The notes under the pieces were generated by a model. That model was not told where the DNA came from and ran no database searches. It worked only from the letters and a program-made list of their open reading frames with translations. This document shows positions 1 through 7,711 of a stretch of DNA of 64,000 bases, one piece after another (position 1 is the stretch's first letter; each line of letters begins with the position of its first letter). The DNA comes from Rubrivivax sp. GTDB taxonomy: Bacteria > Pseudomonadota > Gammaproteobacteria > Burkholderiales > Burkholderiaceae_C. The position numbers and the translations under genes were made by a program. The DNA is taken from NCBI GenBank assembly GCA_027484825.1, contig JAIXSE010000032.1, positions 1 to 64,000 of the forward strand, read 5' to 3'.

Positions 1-453
<453 letters not shown>

Positions 454-490
454 GCGGCGCATACGGCGCGAGGGCGTCGTTGCTGTGCTC

Positions 491-509
491 GCCGGACATG
501 CAGTCCGGC
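491..509 (+). other. hairpin in the atpD-atpC spacer
   Basis: A perfect 7-bp inverted repeat (GCCGGAC, then 5 bases ATGCA, then GTCCGGC) sits in the 191-bp spacer between atpD and atpC. No T-run follows it, so it does not look like an intrinsic terminator. It could be an mRNA processing or stability element that tunes the beta/epsilon ratio; that role is inference. Confidence 0.4.
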
Positions 510-644
510 TCCGCGCAGCGCCTAGCCCTCGCACCGTCTGCTTGCTTTCTGAATCTTTTTCCCTCGCGGGACACGCTCTGGAATTCGGCGAAGCCGACAT
601 TCGCAGCGCTGGGTCCTCGCGAGTACCGATAGATTGGAAACCTT

Positions 645-1073
645 ATGGCAAGCCAAGCAACGATCCACGTGAATGTGGTCTCGGCCGAGGAGCAGATCTT
701 CTCGGGCGAGGCAAAGTTCGTGGCGCTTCCGGGCGAAGGCGGCGAGCTGGGCATCCTGCCCAAGCACACCCCCCTCATCACCCGCATCAAGCCGGGCGCC
801 GTGCGCATCCAGCGCGCTGACACCAACGAAGAAGAATTCGTCTTCGTGGCCGGCGGCCTGCTGGAAGTGCAACCCGACATGGTGACCGTGCTCGCCGACA
901 CCGCCATCCGTGGCAAGGACCTCGACGAAGCCCGCGCTGAAGCCGCCAAGAAGGCCGCCGAAGACGCCATGAAAAACGCCAAGAGCGATATCGACTTCGC
1001 CAAGGCCCAAAGCGAATTCGCGGCCATGGCCGCGCAGATCGCTGCGCTGCGCAAGTTCCGCGGCAAGCGCTGA
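645..1073 (+). CDS. atpC: ATP synthase F1 subunit epsilon
   Basis: The 142-residue product is the epsilon subunit of the F1 central stalk, which couples rotation to catalysis and inhibits ATP hydrolysis. The N-terminal beta-sandwich is clear ([20 protein letters not shown] at about residues 27-46), and the C-terminal part is the expected Ala/Lys-rich two-helix hairpin ([20 protein letters not shown]). Length matches the usual 130-145 residues. The ATG at 645 is preceded by only a weak Shine-Dalgarno-like GGAAA. It lies 191 bases downstream of atpD, a longer gap than is common in this operon, and is followed by a strong intrinsic terminator, so it is the last gene of the operon. Confidence 0.96.
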   Translation: MASQATIHVNVVSAEEQIFSGEAKFVALPGEGGELGILPKHTPLITRIKPGAVRIQRADTNEEEFVFVAGGLLEVQPDMVTVLADTAIRGKDLDEARAEAAKKAAEDAMKNAKSDIDFAKAQSEFAAMAAQIAALRKFRGKR

Positions 1074-1147
1074 GCCCCCCGGCCGGTCCCCCGGCCGACG
1101 CTCCATCACTGCCACCCCGTGGTGACGACCACGGTGGTGTACCTCCA

Positions 1148-1185
1148 ACGGCAGGCTCCACCCTTCGGGGGGACCCTGCCGTTTT
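1148..1185 (+). terminator. intrinsic terminator of the atp operon
   Basis: The GC-rich inverted repeat AACGGCAGG ... CCTGCCGTT, with further pairing inside, is followed by a short T-run (GTTTTTC). It lies about 75 bases after the atpC stop and ends the ATP synthase transcription unit. Confidence 0.85.
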
Positions 1186-1338
1186 TCATGCAGTGGTTCA
1201 CATGTAGCCTGTCAAACATCGAGCGCCGCTTTTAGGCGCTGCGCACCGACCGCTGTACAGTTGTTCACACGGCGCAGACATAGAGGGTGTGCGCCATCCT
1301 CCCTCCCGGGAGGCCCATGCTGTACTTGAGGGAGTTCC

Positions 1339-2022
1339 ATGCTGAAGACCACCTGGACGCGCCGCGCCACTCTGGCCCTGGCCGTTGCCGCTTTGTCCGC
1401 TTGCGCCACTGAACAATCGCGCACCATCGACGTGCCGCGCCCGGCGACGCCCGCGCCGTCCGCCTACCAAGGCCCCCGCGCCCCCATCGCCATTGGCAAG
1501 TTCGACAACCGCTCCAGCTATGGCCGTGGCATGTTTGCGGACTCCATCGACCGCCTGGGCAGCCAGTCCAAGTCGATCCTGATCGCCCACCTGCAGCAGA
1601 CCAACCGCTTCAATGTGCTGGACCGCGACAACCTCGAAGAGGCCCAGCAGGAAGCCAAGTTCAAGGCTGGCGCCCTGAACATCAAGGGCGCTGACTATCT
1701 GGTCACCGGCGCTGTCACCGAATTCGGCCGCAAGGAAGTCGGCGACCAGCAGCTGTTCGGCGTACTGGGCCGCGGCAAGACGCAAGTCGCCTATGCCAAG
1801 GTCACCCTGAATGTGGTGAACAGCCAGACCTCGGAAGTGGTGTATTCGGTGCAAGGCGCCGGTGAATACACGCTGTCCACCCGCGAAGTCGTCGGCTTCG
1901 GCGGCACCGCCAGCTACGACGCCACGCTCAACGGCAAGGTGCTCGACCTGGCCATCCGCGAAGCGGTGAACAACCTGGTCCAAGGCGCCGACAACGGCGG
2001 CTGGAAGCCGCAAGCGCGCTAA
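1339..2022 (+). CDS. CsgG/HfaB-family outer-membrane lipoprotein
   Basis: A 227-residue protein of the CsgG superfamily, whose best-known member forms the curli secretion channel in the outer membrane. A lipoprotein signal peptide is clear: charged start, hydrophobic segment, and LSAC lipobox with Cys22. The mature domain shows CsgG-like features: IAIGKFDNRSSYGRGMFADS at about residues 50-70, then LIAHLQQTNRFNVLDRDNLEE, GADYLVTGAVTEF and VTLNVVNSQTSEVVYSVQG. A GAGGGAG ribosome site precedes the ATG. It starts a tight three-gene operon with a DUF4810 and a DUF799 lipoprotein; no curli subunit genes are nearby. That trio occurs in other betaproteobacteria such as Neisseria. A role in envelope transport or biogenesis is inferred; true curli export is unlikely. 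Confidence 0.88.
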   Translation: MLKTTWTRRATLALAVAALSACATEQSRTIDVPRPATPAPSAYQGPRAPIAIGKFDNRSSYGRGMFADSIDRLGSQSKSILIAHLQQTNRFNVLDRDNLEEAQQEAKFKAGALNIKGADYLVTGAVTEFGRKEVGDQQLFGVLGRGKTQVAYAKVTLNVVNSQTSEVVYSVQGAGEYTLSTREVVGFGGTASYDATLNGKVLDLAIREAVNNLVQGADNGGWKPQAR

Positions 2023-2032
2023 GAGGCCCCTC

Positions 2033-2524
2033 ATGATGTTGAAGATCAACGGCCAGACCGCTGGCCGCCGCGGAGCCCTGCTCGCAACGGTGGTCCTGTG
2101 CGGCCTGTTCACCGCCTGCGCCCAGCCGCCCAAGCCCCTGTATCAGTGGAGCGGCTACCAGTCCAATCTGTACGAGTACTTCAAGACCTCGAGCGCCAAC
2201 GCCGGCGAACAGATCGACAAGCTCGAAGCCCAGCTGCTGAAGAACAAGGCCGCCAACGAAGCCTCTCCCCCCGGCCTGCACGGCCATCTGGCCCTGCTGT
2301 ATGCCAAGGTCGGCAACGACAACGCAGCCAAGTCCCACCTGGAAGCCGAACGCGCGCTGTTCCCGGAATCCGCCGCTTATGTGGACCTGCTGCTGAAGCG
2401 CCGCGCTGCCGCCACCGTGCCGGCCGGCGGCGCCTCCGCCCCGACCACATCGACCGCCCCGACCGCATCGACCGGATCGACCACCACCCCCGCGACCGCT
2501 GCCGCTGCGGCCACCGCGAAATGA
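2033..2524 (+). CDS. DUF4810 lipoprotein
   Basis: A 163-residue predicted lipoprotein with a lipobox at LFTAC (Cys29) after a hydrophobic signal segment. The core (YQWSGYQSNLYEYFK, then a helical part ending ESAAYVDLLLKRR) matches the DUF4810 family as I know it, with a helical-repeat-like middle (LHGHLALLYAKVGNDNAAKSH). The last 28 residues are an Ala/Thr/Ser-rich tail with short repeats (TSTAPTASTGST) not needed by the family. It begins 11 bases after the CsgG-like gene and is followed after 19 bases by a DUF799 gene, so the three are surely co-transcribed. The function is not established; it probably works with its two partners at the outer membrane. Confidence 0.85.
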   Translation: MMLKINGQTAGRRGALLATVVLCGLFTACAQPPKPLYQWSGYQSNLYEYFKTSSANAGEQIDKLEAQLLKNKAANEASPPGLHGHLALLYAKVGNDNAAKSHLEAERALFPESAAYVDLLLKRRAAATVPAGGASAPTTSTAPTASTGSTTTPATAAAAATAK

Positions 2525-2543
2525 CCCGGCCCAGGAGCCTTTC

Positions 2544-3239
2544 ATGACGACCCTGTTTTCCCGTCTCCTGCCCCCGGCGGCCGCGCGCGTGCTGCGGCTG
2601 GGCGGCGCTGCTGCCGTGCTGGCAGCCCTGACCGCCTGCGCCCACCACGCCACCCCCTACGACTACACCGCCTTCAAGGCCGCCAAGCCGGCGTCGGTGC
2701 TCATCCTCCCGCCCGTGAATGATTCGCCGGAAGTTGGCGCGTCCTACGCGGTGCTGTCGACGCTGACGCAGCCGCTGGCCGAATCCGGCTACTACGTGCT
2801 GCCGGTGTCGCTGGTGGACGAGACCCTGCGCACCAACGGCATCGACAACCCGGTGGATGCCCAGTCCATCGACCGCGCCAAGTTGCGCGACATCTTCGGC
2901 GCCGACGCAGGCCTGTACGTCAAGGTCAAGCGCTATGGCTCCAGCTACAAGGTGTTGAGCGCTGAAGCCGTGGTGGAAATGGAAGCCGTGCTGGTGGACC
3001 TGCGCACCGGGACTCAGCTGTGGAATGGTCGTGCGTCGGCCTCCACCGCCGAGCAGAACAATAACAACAACGCCGGCATCGTCGGCCTGCTGGTCAAGGC
3101 GCTGGTGGACCAGATCGCCAACAACCTGACTGACAAGAGCTACCAGATGGCGGGCATCGCCAGTGCGCGTCTCTTGAGCGACCAGGCGACCAATGGCGTG
3201 CTGCCAGGTCCACGCAAGCCTGTCTCTGAACGAAAATAA
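2544..3239 (+). CDS. DUF799 (GNA1162-like) lipoprotein
   Basis: A 231-residue predicted lipoprotein: after an Ala-rich hydrophobic segment the lipobox LTAC gives Cys32. The mature part resembles the DUF799/GNA1162 family, known as a surface antigen in Neisseria, with VLILPPVNDSPEVGASYAVL near residue 51 and VDLRTGTQLWNGRASAS near residue 154. The fold is related to the CsgG/TolB N-terminal type, so the first and third genes of this operon may be distant paralogues that assemble together. It is the last gene of the lipoprotein trio and is followed directly by an intrinsic terminator. The function is unproven; an envelope complex is the likely context. Confidence 0.87.
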   Translation: MTTLFSRLLPPAAARVLRLGGAAAVLAALTACAHHATPYDYTAFKAAKPASVLILPPVNDSPEVGASYAVLSTLTQPLAESGYYVLPVSLVDETLRTNGIDNPVDAQSIDRAKLRDIFGADAGLYVKVKRYGSSYKVLSAEAVVEMEAVLVDLRTGTQLWNGRASASTAEQNNNNNAGIVGLLVKALVDQIANNLTDKSYQMAGIASARLLSDQATNGVLPGPRKPVSERK

Positions 3240-3257
3240 GGCCCCAACCGGCCCCCA

Positions 3258-3290
3258 ACCCACCGGTCCCCCCGGTGGGTTTTTTGTTTT
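3258..3290 (+). terminator. intrinsic terminator of the lipoprotein operon
   Basis: A 9-bp stem ACCCACCGG/CCGGTGGGT with a five-base loop is followed by TTTTTGTTTTT. It lies 19 bases past the DUF799 stop codon and before the mutarotase start. Confidence 0.92.
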
Positions 3291-3310
3291 TGAAGCAGCC
3301 AGAAGTCGCC

Positions 3311-4156
3311 ATGAGCCCCATTCCCGTCACCCGCTCCCACGGTCTTGAAGCCCTTGAACTCGCCTCGCCGGATGGCGCACGGGCCACGCTGCTGCTGCAC
3401 GGCGCCCATCTGGTGTCCTGGGTGCCAGCGGGCGGGGAGGAGCAGCTCTATCTGTCCCCCACCAGCGCCTTTGCCACCGGCCAGGCCATCCGCGGCGGGG
3501 TGCCGGTGATCTTTCCGCAGTTCAACGCGCGCGGTCCGCTGCAAAAGCATGGTTTTGCCCGCAACAAGCCCTGGCAACTGGTCAGCGCCGAAATCGGCAA
3601 GGACGATGCGCTGGCCGTGCTGCGCCTGACCGACGACGGCGCCACCCGCATGGTCTGGCCCCATCAGTTCGAGGCCGAGATCAGCATCCGCATCAGCGGC
3701 CGCACGCTGGAGATGGAGCTGGCCTGCGAGAACCGCGGCGAGGCCCCGTTCTCCTTCGCGGCGGCCCTGCACACCTACCTGCGCCTGACCAGCGCGATGA
3801 GCGCATCGCTGCAAGGTCTGTCGGGTCTGGCTTATTGGGACTCAGTCGACAAGCGCGCCGGCACCCAGCATGAAGACCTGCTGCGTCTGGATGGCAGTGA
3901 ACTGGACCGTATCTATCAGGACCTGAAAGACACCCTCACCCTGCGCGATGCCGACCGCCGTCTGCGCATTGCCCAGCAAGGCTTCTCGGATGTGGTGGTG
4001 TGGAACCCCGGCGAAGAGAAGGGTGCCCAGTTCAGCGACATGCCTGCCGACGGCTATCGCCAGATGCTGTGTGTGGAAGCGGCCCAGGTGCTGCAGCCGG
4101 TGACGCTGGCCCCGGGTGAAAGCTGGGCCGCCATGCAGGTCCTGCAGCTGGAATAA
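3311..4156 (+). CDS. D-hexose-6-phosphate mutarotase (aldose 1-epimerase family, YeaD-like)
   Basis: The 281-residue product belongs to the galactose mutarotase-like superfamily and is closest in style to YeaD/HPM enzymes, which interconvert alpha and beta anomers of hexose 6-phosphates. Family motifs are in order: LLLHGAHLVSWVP near the start, AIRGGVPVIFPQFNARGPLQKHGFAR with the conserved Arg and His, CENRGEAPFSFAAALHTYLR with a second conserved His, and VVVWNPGE followed by CVEAAQ containing the conserved Glu. I place the start at 3311 (MSPIPVTRSH); an upstream in-frame ATG at 3275 lies inside the terminator stem region and is implausible. It appears to be transcribed separately from the lipoprotein operon. 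Confidence 0.92.
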   Translation: MSPIPVTRSHGLEALELASPDGARATLLLHGAHLVSWVPAGGEEQLYLSPTSAFATGQAIRGGVPVIFPQFNARGPLQKHGFARNKPWQLVSAEIGKDDALAVLRLTDDGATRMVWPHQFEAEISIRISGRTLEMELACENRGEAPFSFAAALHTYLRLTSAMSASLQGLSGLAYWDSVDKRAGTQHEDLLRLDGSELDRIYQDLKDTLTLRDADRRLRIAQQGFSDVVVWNPGEEKGAQFSDMPADGYRQMLCVEAAQVLQPVTLAPGESWAAMQVLQLE

Positions 4157-4215
4157 GCCCCCGGCCTGCGCTGAATCCGTTAGCCTGTGCGCATCCACTT
4201 CGGGAGTCACCGCGC

Positions 4216-5139
4216 ATGGGTAAGAAGAAGCAGGGCAAGGACGAAGACGCCGGGCAGGGCGGCAAGCCGGGCAAAGCGGACAAGGCGGACAAGGCAGGTA
4301 AGGGCAAGAAGGCCGGCGCGTCCGACGCCTCTCGTGCCCGGATCGACCTGGCCGACCACAAGCTCTCCAAGTCCGACTATCTCGAGCATCTGGAGGCGCT
4401 GCAGGTCGAGCTGAACAACGTGGCCCGCTGGCTGCAGCTCACCGGGCACCGGGTGCTGGTGATTTTTGAAGGGCGGGACACGGCCGGCAAGGGCGGGGTC
4501 ATCAACGCCATCTCGGAGACGCTGAACCCGCGTCAGTGCCACACCGTGGCGCTGTCCAAGCCCAGCGAACGGGAACAAGGCCAGTGGTACTTCCAGCGCC
4601 ATGTGGCCCATCTGCCGGCGCCCGGCGAGCTCGTGCTGTTCGACCGCAGTTGGTACAACCGGGCGGGCGTGGAATCGGTGATGGGCTTTTGCACGCCGGA
4701 GCAGACCGAGGCCTTCCTTTCGCAGGTGCCGACCTTCGAGCAACTGCTGGTGGACGACGGTCTGCTGCTGTTCAAGTATTGGTTGACGGTGGACCAGGAG
4801 CATCAGGAAGAGCGCTTTGCCGAGCGGGCGGAAGACCCGCTCAAACGGTGGAAGCTGTCGCCCATCGACCTGGAGTCCCGCGAGCACTATGAGGCCTACG
4901 GCCAGGCACGGGACCGCATGTTCAAGGCGACCCACACGCCGCATGCGCCGTGGACGCTGGTGGATTTCAATGACCAGCGCCGCGGGCGGCTGACCCTGAT
5001 CCGCCACTTGCTCGACCACCTGCCGGATGTGCAATGCCCGGAGCAGCAGTTCGAGTTCCCGAAGCTGAGCCATCCGCCGCTGCGGGAATCGTTCAAGACG
5101 AAGTTGAAGCCGCTGCCGCCGTATCCGCGTCTGGCGTGA
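4216..5139 (+). CDS. ppk2: polyphosphate kinase 2 family protein
   Basis: A 307-residue PPK2-family enzyme, which transfers phosphate between inorganic polyphosphate and nucleotides. The Walker A loop GRDTAGKGG is at about residues 86-94 and the Walker B segment DRSWYNRAGVE begins at Asp143. The remaining family sequence (LLFKYWLTVDQEHQEERF, PLKRWKLSPIDLESREHYEAY, APWTLVDFNDQRRGRL) is complete. The first 45 residues are an extra Lys/Gly/Ala-rich, probably disordered tail with short repeats (KADKADKAGKGKK). The nucleotide preference (ADP, GDP or AMP) cannot be decided from sequence alone. It is followed after 22 bases by a glutathione transferase gene that may be co-transcribed. Confidence 0.93.
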   Translation: MGKKKQGKDEDAGQGGKPGKADKADKAGKGKKAGASDASRARIDLADHKLSKSDYLEHLEALQVELNNVARWLQLTGHRVLVIFEGRDTAGKGGVINAISETLNPRQCHTVALSKPSEREQGQWYFQRHVAHLPAPGELVLFDRSWYNRAGVESVMGFCTPEQTEAFLSQVPTFEQLLVDDGLLLFKYWLTVDQEHQEERFAERAEDPLKRWKLSPIDLESREHYEAYGQARDRMFKATHTPHAPWTLVDFNDQRRGRLTLIRHLLDHLPDVQCPEQQFEFPKLSHPPLRESFKTKLKPLPPYPRLA

Positions 5140-5161
5140 AGGATCAGCAGGCTCCCGCTCG

Positions 5162-5983
5162 ATGCCCATGACCATGCCCATGCAGTCAATGACCTTACCG
5201 CGCGTCCGAACCGCCGATGGACAGAATCATGTGGAGCCATCGCTGCCGCGTCTCTACACCTTCCGTCGCTGTCCCTACGCCATGCGTGCCCGGATGGCGC
5301 TGCTGCAAGCCGGGCGAGACTTCGAGGCGGTGGAGGTCAGCTTGCGGGACAAGCCCGCCGCTTTGCTGGCGCTGTCTCCCAAGGGGACGGTGCCGGTGCT
5401 GCAGCTGCCTGGCGGTGCGGTGATCGAAGAGAGCTGGGACATCATGCGCTGGGCGCTCACAGCGCCTGACGAGAACGGCTGGTGGGCCCGTGCGCAGTCC
5501 CTTGAGAACCTCGACCTCGTGCGGCGCAATGACGGTGCGTTCAAACACCATCTGGACCGGTGGAAGTACCCGCAGCGTTACGTGAGGGAGACCGCCGCGC
5601 CCGGCCCGAACGCCACGCAAGGCGAGCCGGATGCGACAGGCGCGCTGGATGCACCAGGCGCGCTAGATGCACCAGGCGCGCAACACGCGATAGGCGCGGA
5701 AGATGCACCGCCCCTGCACCGTGACTGCGCCGTGGAGGTGCTTCTGCGACCGCTGGAAGACCGCCTGCGCACCGCACGCTTCCTGGGCGGCGACCAAGCC
5801 TGCGCCACCGACCTGGCGGTGTTCCCCTTTGTCCGTCAATTCGCCGCGGTGGACCCGGCATGGTTTGCGACGCTGGCATTGCCGTCACTGAGCGCATGGC
5901 TGAACGACTGGCTCGCCAGCGACTTGTTCATCGCCTGCATGCACAAGCTGCCTGCGGAAGGGCCGATTCGCTTCCCGGCATGA
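5162..5983 (+). CDS. glutathione S-transferase family protein with an inserted hexapeptide repeat
   Basis: A 273-residue glutathione-transferase-like protein. The thioredoxin-fold N-terminal domain begins at LYTFRRCPYAMRARMAL, with the active-site-type Cys37 in a CPY motif, and continues through GTVPVLQLPGGAVIEES, the usual cis-Pro and Glu-Ser glutathione site. The helical C-terminal domain includes FLGGDQACATDLAVFPFVRQF. Between them, residues about 154-183 form five six-residue repeats of GALDAP type, coded by 18-bp units; this is not part of the family. Several Met codons lie at the start (5162, 5168, 5174, 5189), so the exact start is uncertain. Substrate unknown. Confidence 0.85.
   Translation: MPMTMPMQSMTLPRVRTADGQNHVEPSLPRLYTFRRCPYAMRARMALLQAGRDFEAVEVSLRDKPAALLALSPKGTVPVLQLPGGAVIEESWDIMRWALTAPDENGWWARAQSLENLDLVRRNDGAFKHHLDRWKYPQRYVRETAAPGPNATQGEPDATGALDAPGALDAPGAQHAIGAEDAPPLHRDCAVEVLLRPLEDRLRTARFLGGDQACATDLAVFPFVRQFAAVDPAWFATLALPSLSAWLNDWLASDLFIACMHKLPAEGPIRFPA
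5621..5710 (+). repeat. five 18-bp tandem repeats inside the glutathione transferase gene
   Basis: Five consecutive 18-bp units beginning GGCG run from 5621 to 5710. Units two and three differ at a single base, while the first, fourth and fifth are more diverged. Each unit codes six residues (GEPDAT, GALDAP, GALDAP, GAQHAI, GAEDAP), so gain or loss of a unit would keep the frame. Confidence 0.9.
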
Positions 5984-6016
5984 ATCTTCAGCGTCGGAAT
6001 GTCCCTGAGCGGGCTT

Positions 6017-6661
6017 TCAGATTTTGATGAAATTGGTGGCGGACAGGCTTCCGAAGGGCAACTGCGACAGGCGGCCCCCCGTTGCCAGCGAACCGAGATC
6101 CACCGGGAAGTAGCCGATGGCTTCAAGCACCTGGCGAACGGCCTGCTTGGCTTCGAGGTCGTCGCCGGCATAGAACTGCACCCGCTGCCCCCCGGACACT
6201 TCGGGCTGCGCCAGCACGTTCACGTCCAAATGATTGAGCGCCTTGACGACGCGGGCACCCGGCAGCATGTCGCGCACCACCTCGCTCGAGGAGCGGCCGC
6301 CCAGATCGATCGCCTTGATGCCGTATGCGGCCAGCGGGTTGCTCGGATCCTTGGCGTCGGGCGCATCGGGGTCCAGGAACTCGACAGGGTTGGTGCCGTC
6401 GATGACGATGCGGTTGTTCCAGGCAGGCAGGCCCTTCAGTGCTGTCCCCAGGTCGGTCCAGCGCACGGCGATGAGCACGATATCCGCCGAGGCCGCTTCT
6501 GCCACGGTGCCGGCCTTGATGGAGCCCCCCAGTTCCGCAATCAGCGGAGCCAGAGACTCAGGTCCGCGGCGGGTGGAAAGGGTGGCGGCAATGCCTTTCT
6601 TGGCGAGTGCCCGGGCGACGTTGCTGCCGAGGGCGCCGGAACCGATGATGCCGATGGTCAT
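6017..6661 (-). CDS. NADPH-dependent F420 reductase-like oxidoreductase
   Basis: A 214-residue Rossmann-fold protein of the family annotated as NADP oxidoreductase, coenzyme F420-dependent. The dinucleotide-binding loop GSGALG is at residues 7-12, with STRRGPES after the second strand where an NADP phosphate would sit. The rest of the domain is typical (ADIVLIAVRWTDL, NRIVIDGTNPVEF, LPGARVVKALNHLDVNVLA). In bacteria lacking F420 these proteins probably act on other substrates. The gene lies 81 bases downstream of the pirin gene on the same strand, and both are divergent from a LysR regulator that may control them. It converges with the glutathione transferase gene. Confidence 0.88.
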   Translation of the reverse strand: MTIGIIGSGALGSNVARALAKKGIAATLSTRRGPESLAPLIAELGGSIKAGTVAEAASADIVLIAVRWTDLGTALKGLPAWNNRIVIDGTNPVEFLDPDAPDAKDPSNPLAAYGIKAIDLGGRSSSEVVRDMLPGARVVKALNHLDVNVLAQPEVSGGQRVQFYAGDDLEAKQAVRQVLEAIGYFPVDLGSLATGGRLSQLPFGSLSATNFIKI

Positions 6662-6742
6662 GATGGGTCTTTCGTTGAGGTGGGTTGGGTAGGGTTGGGT
6701 TTGTGGTCGAGAGAACCGTTCAAGGGTCGTTCAGTGCATGCG

Positions 6743-7606
6743 TCAGCCGAGCTGGCCCGCAGCAGGCAGGCCCCGCCGGATGCGGCGAATCTCGGCTTCG
6801 CCACGGGCCAGCGCGTCGGTGCTGGTGTGCACCGAGTACGCGCCCATCACCAAGGCGTGCGGGTGCGGTACTGCCGAGCCCAGCACGAAGCGCGTGTCGG
6901 TCTCCGCGATGAAATCGATGGCCGTTTCTGCCGGCGCGAAGCTGACGAGTTCGCCGGTTGCAATGGGCTCGGTGGCCATCAGGCGCCCGCTGGCCACCGC
7001 AACCCAGGCCACGGAGTGACCGGCAGGCGGCGTGTAGCGCCAACGGTCCCCCTGCGCCAGCGTCACCGCGAGATAGGTCATGGCAGACGGTGCCTGAACC
7101 ACACTTTGCGCAGCGCCGTACTGGCCGAGCAGCACGCGTGCCGGGCCCACCTGGGGCACCTCGGACGGTGCCAGGTAGCGGCTGAATGCAGGAGCGCTTT
7201 CGAGCGCGGCGGGCAGTGCAACCCAGAGCTGGAAGCCCTGACCCGGCTTATCGCCCACCGGTTCACCGGTATGCCAAACGCCGCCGCCGGCTTGCATCCA
7301 TTCCACGCCCCCCTCGAGCAGGACACCGGCTTGACCCGTGCTGTCGGCATAGCGCACATCGCCCTGGGCCATGAACGTCAGGGTGGCGATGCCGGAGTGC
7401 GGATGCAGGCCGAAACGCGTGGGGCCATGCCGTTCATCGAAATTCACCAGGTCCAGAAAAATGAAAGGCTTGAGCGCCTGGCCCAGATCGCCAGGGCTCA
7501 TCAGACGCGTGACGGGACCGTGGGTGCTGCCTCGGGTGCGGTGCACCACTGCGCGGCCAGTTGGAGCCAGTGCGTCTGGGACTTCGGTGGCGGGTGTGGG
7601 AGACAT
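6743..7606 (-). CDS. pirin family protein
   Basis: A 287-residue bicupin of the pirin family. The N-terminal cupin shows LKPFIFLDLVNFDERHGPTR, then GLHPHSGIATLTFMAQGDVRY, with the metal-binding histidines characteristic of pirins, and GGVEWMQAGGGVWHTGEP. Some bacterial pirins have quercetin dioxygenase activity and others regulate metabolic enzymes; the sequence does not decide between these. The gene is first in a two-gene unit with the NADP oxidoreductase. The 105-bp gap to the divergent LysR start holds the regulatory region for both. Divergent LysR-pirin pairs are common in proteobacteria, usually in response to electrophiles or oxidants (inference here). Confidence 0.92.
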   Translation of the reverse strand: MSPTPATEVPDALAPTGRAVVHRTRGSTHGPVTRLMSPGDLGQALKPFIFLDLVNFDERHGPTRFGLHPHSGIATLTFMAQGDVRYADSTGQAGVLLEGGVEWMQAGGGVWHTGEPVGDKPGQGFQLWVALPAALESAPAFSRYLAPSEVPQVGPARVLLGQYGAAQSVVQAPSAMTYLAVTLAQGDRWRYTPPAGHSVAWVAVASGRLMATEPIATGELVSFAPAETAIDFIAETDTRFVLGSAVPHPHALVMGAYSVHTSTDALARGEAEIRRIRRGLPAAGQLG

Positions 7607-7687
7607 CGGCTTGCCGTGTTGATTCGATGACGGAAGCTTAAGAACCTCTGCTTTGTGCGACTAGACGGCACAATCGGATTTCACTCG

Positions 7688-7699
7688 TCCAAAATTGGA
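7688..7699. promoter_or_regulatory. short inverted repeat before the LysR gene
   Basis: TCCAA-AA-TTGGA lies 12 bases before the LysR start codon in the divergent pirin/LysR gap. Its position fits an autoregulatory site, but the arms are only five bases and it lacks the usual T-N11-A layout. Confidence 0.3.
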
Positions 7700-7711
7700 G
7701 TTAATCGCGCC

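Noticed and set aside
5999-7630. 543-codon plus-strand frame
   Set aside because: It covers the pirin and NADP-oxidoreductase genes in antisense; both of these have clear family motifs.
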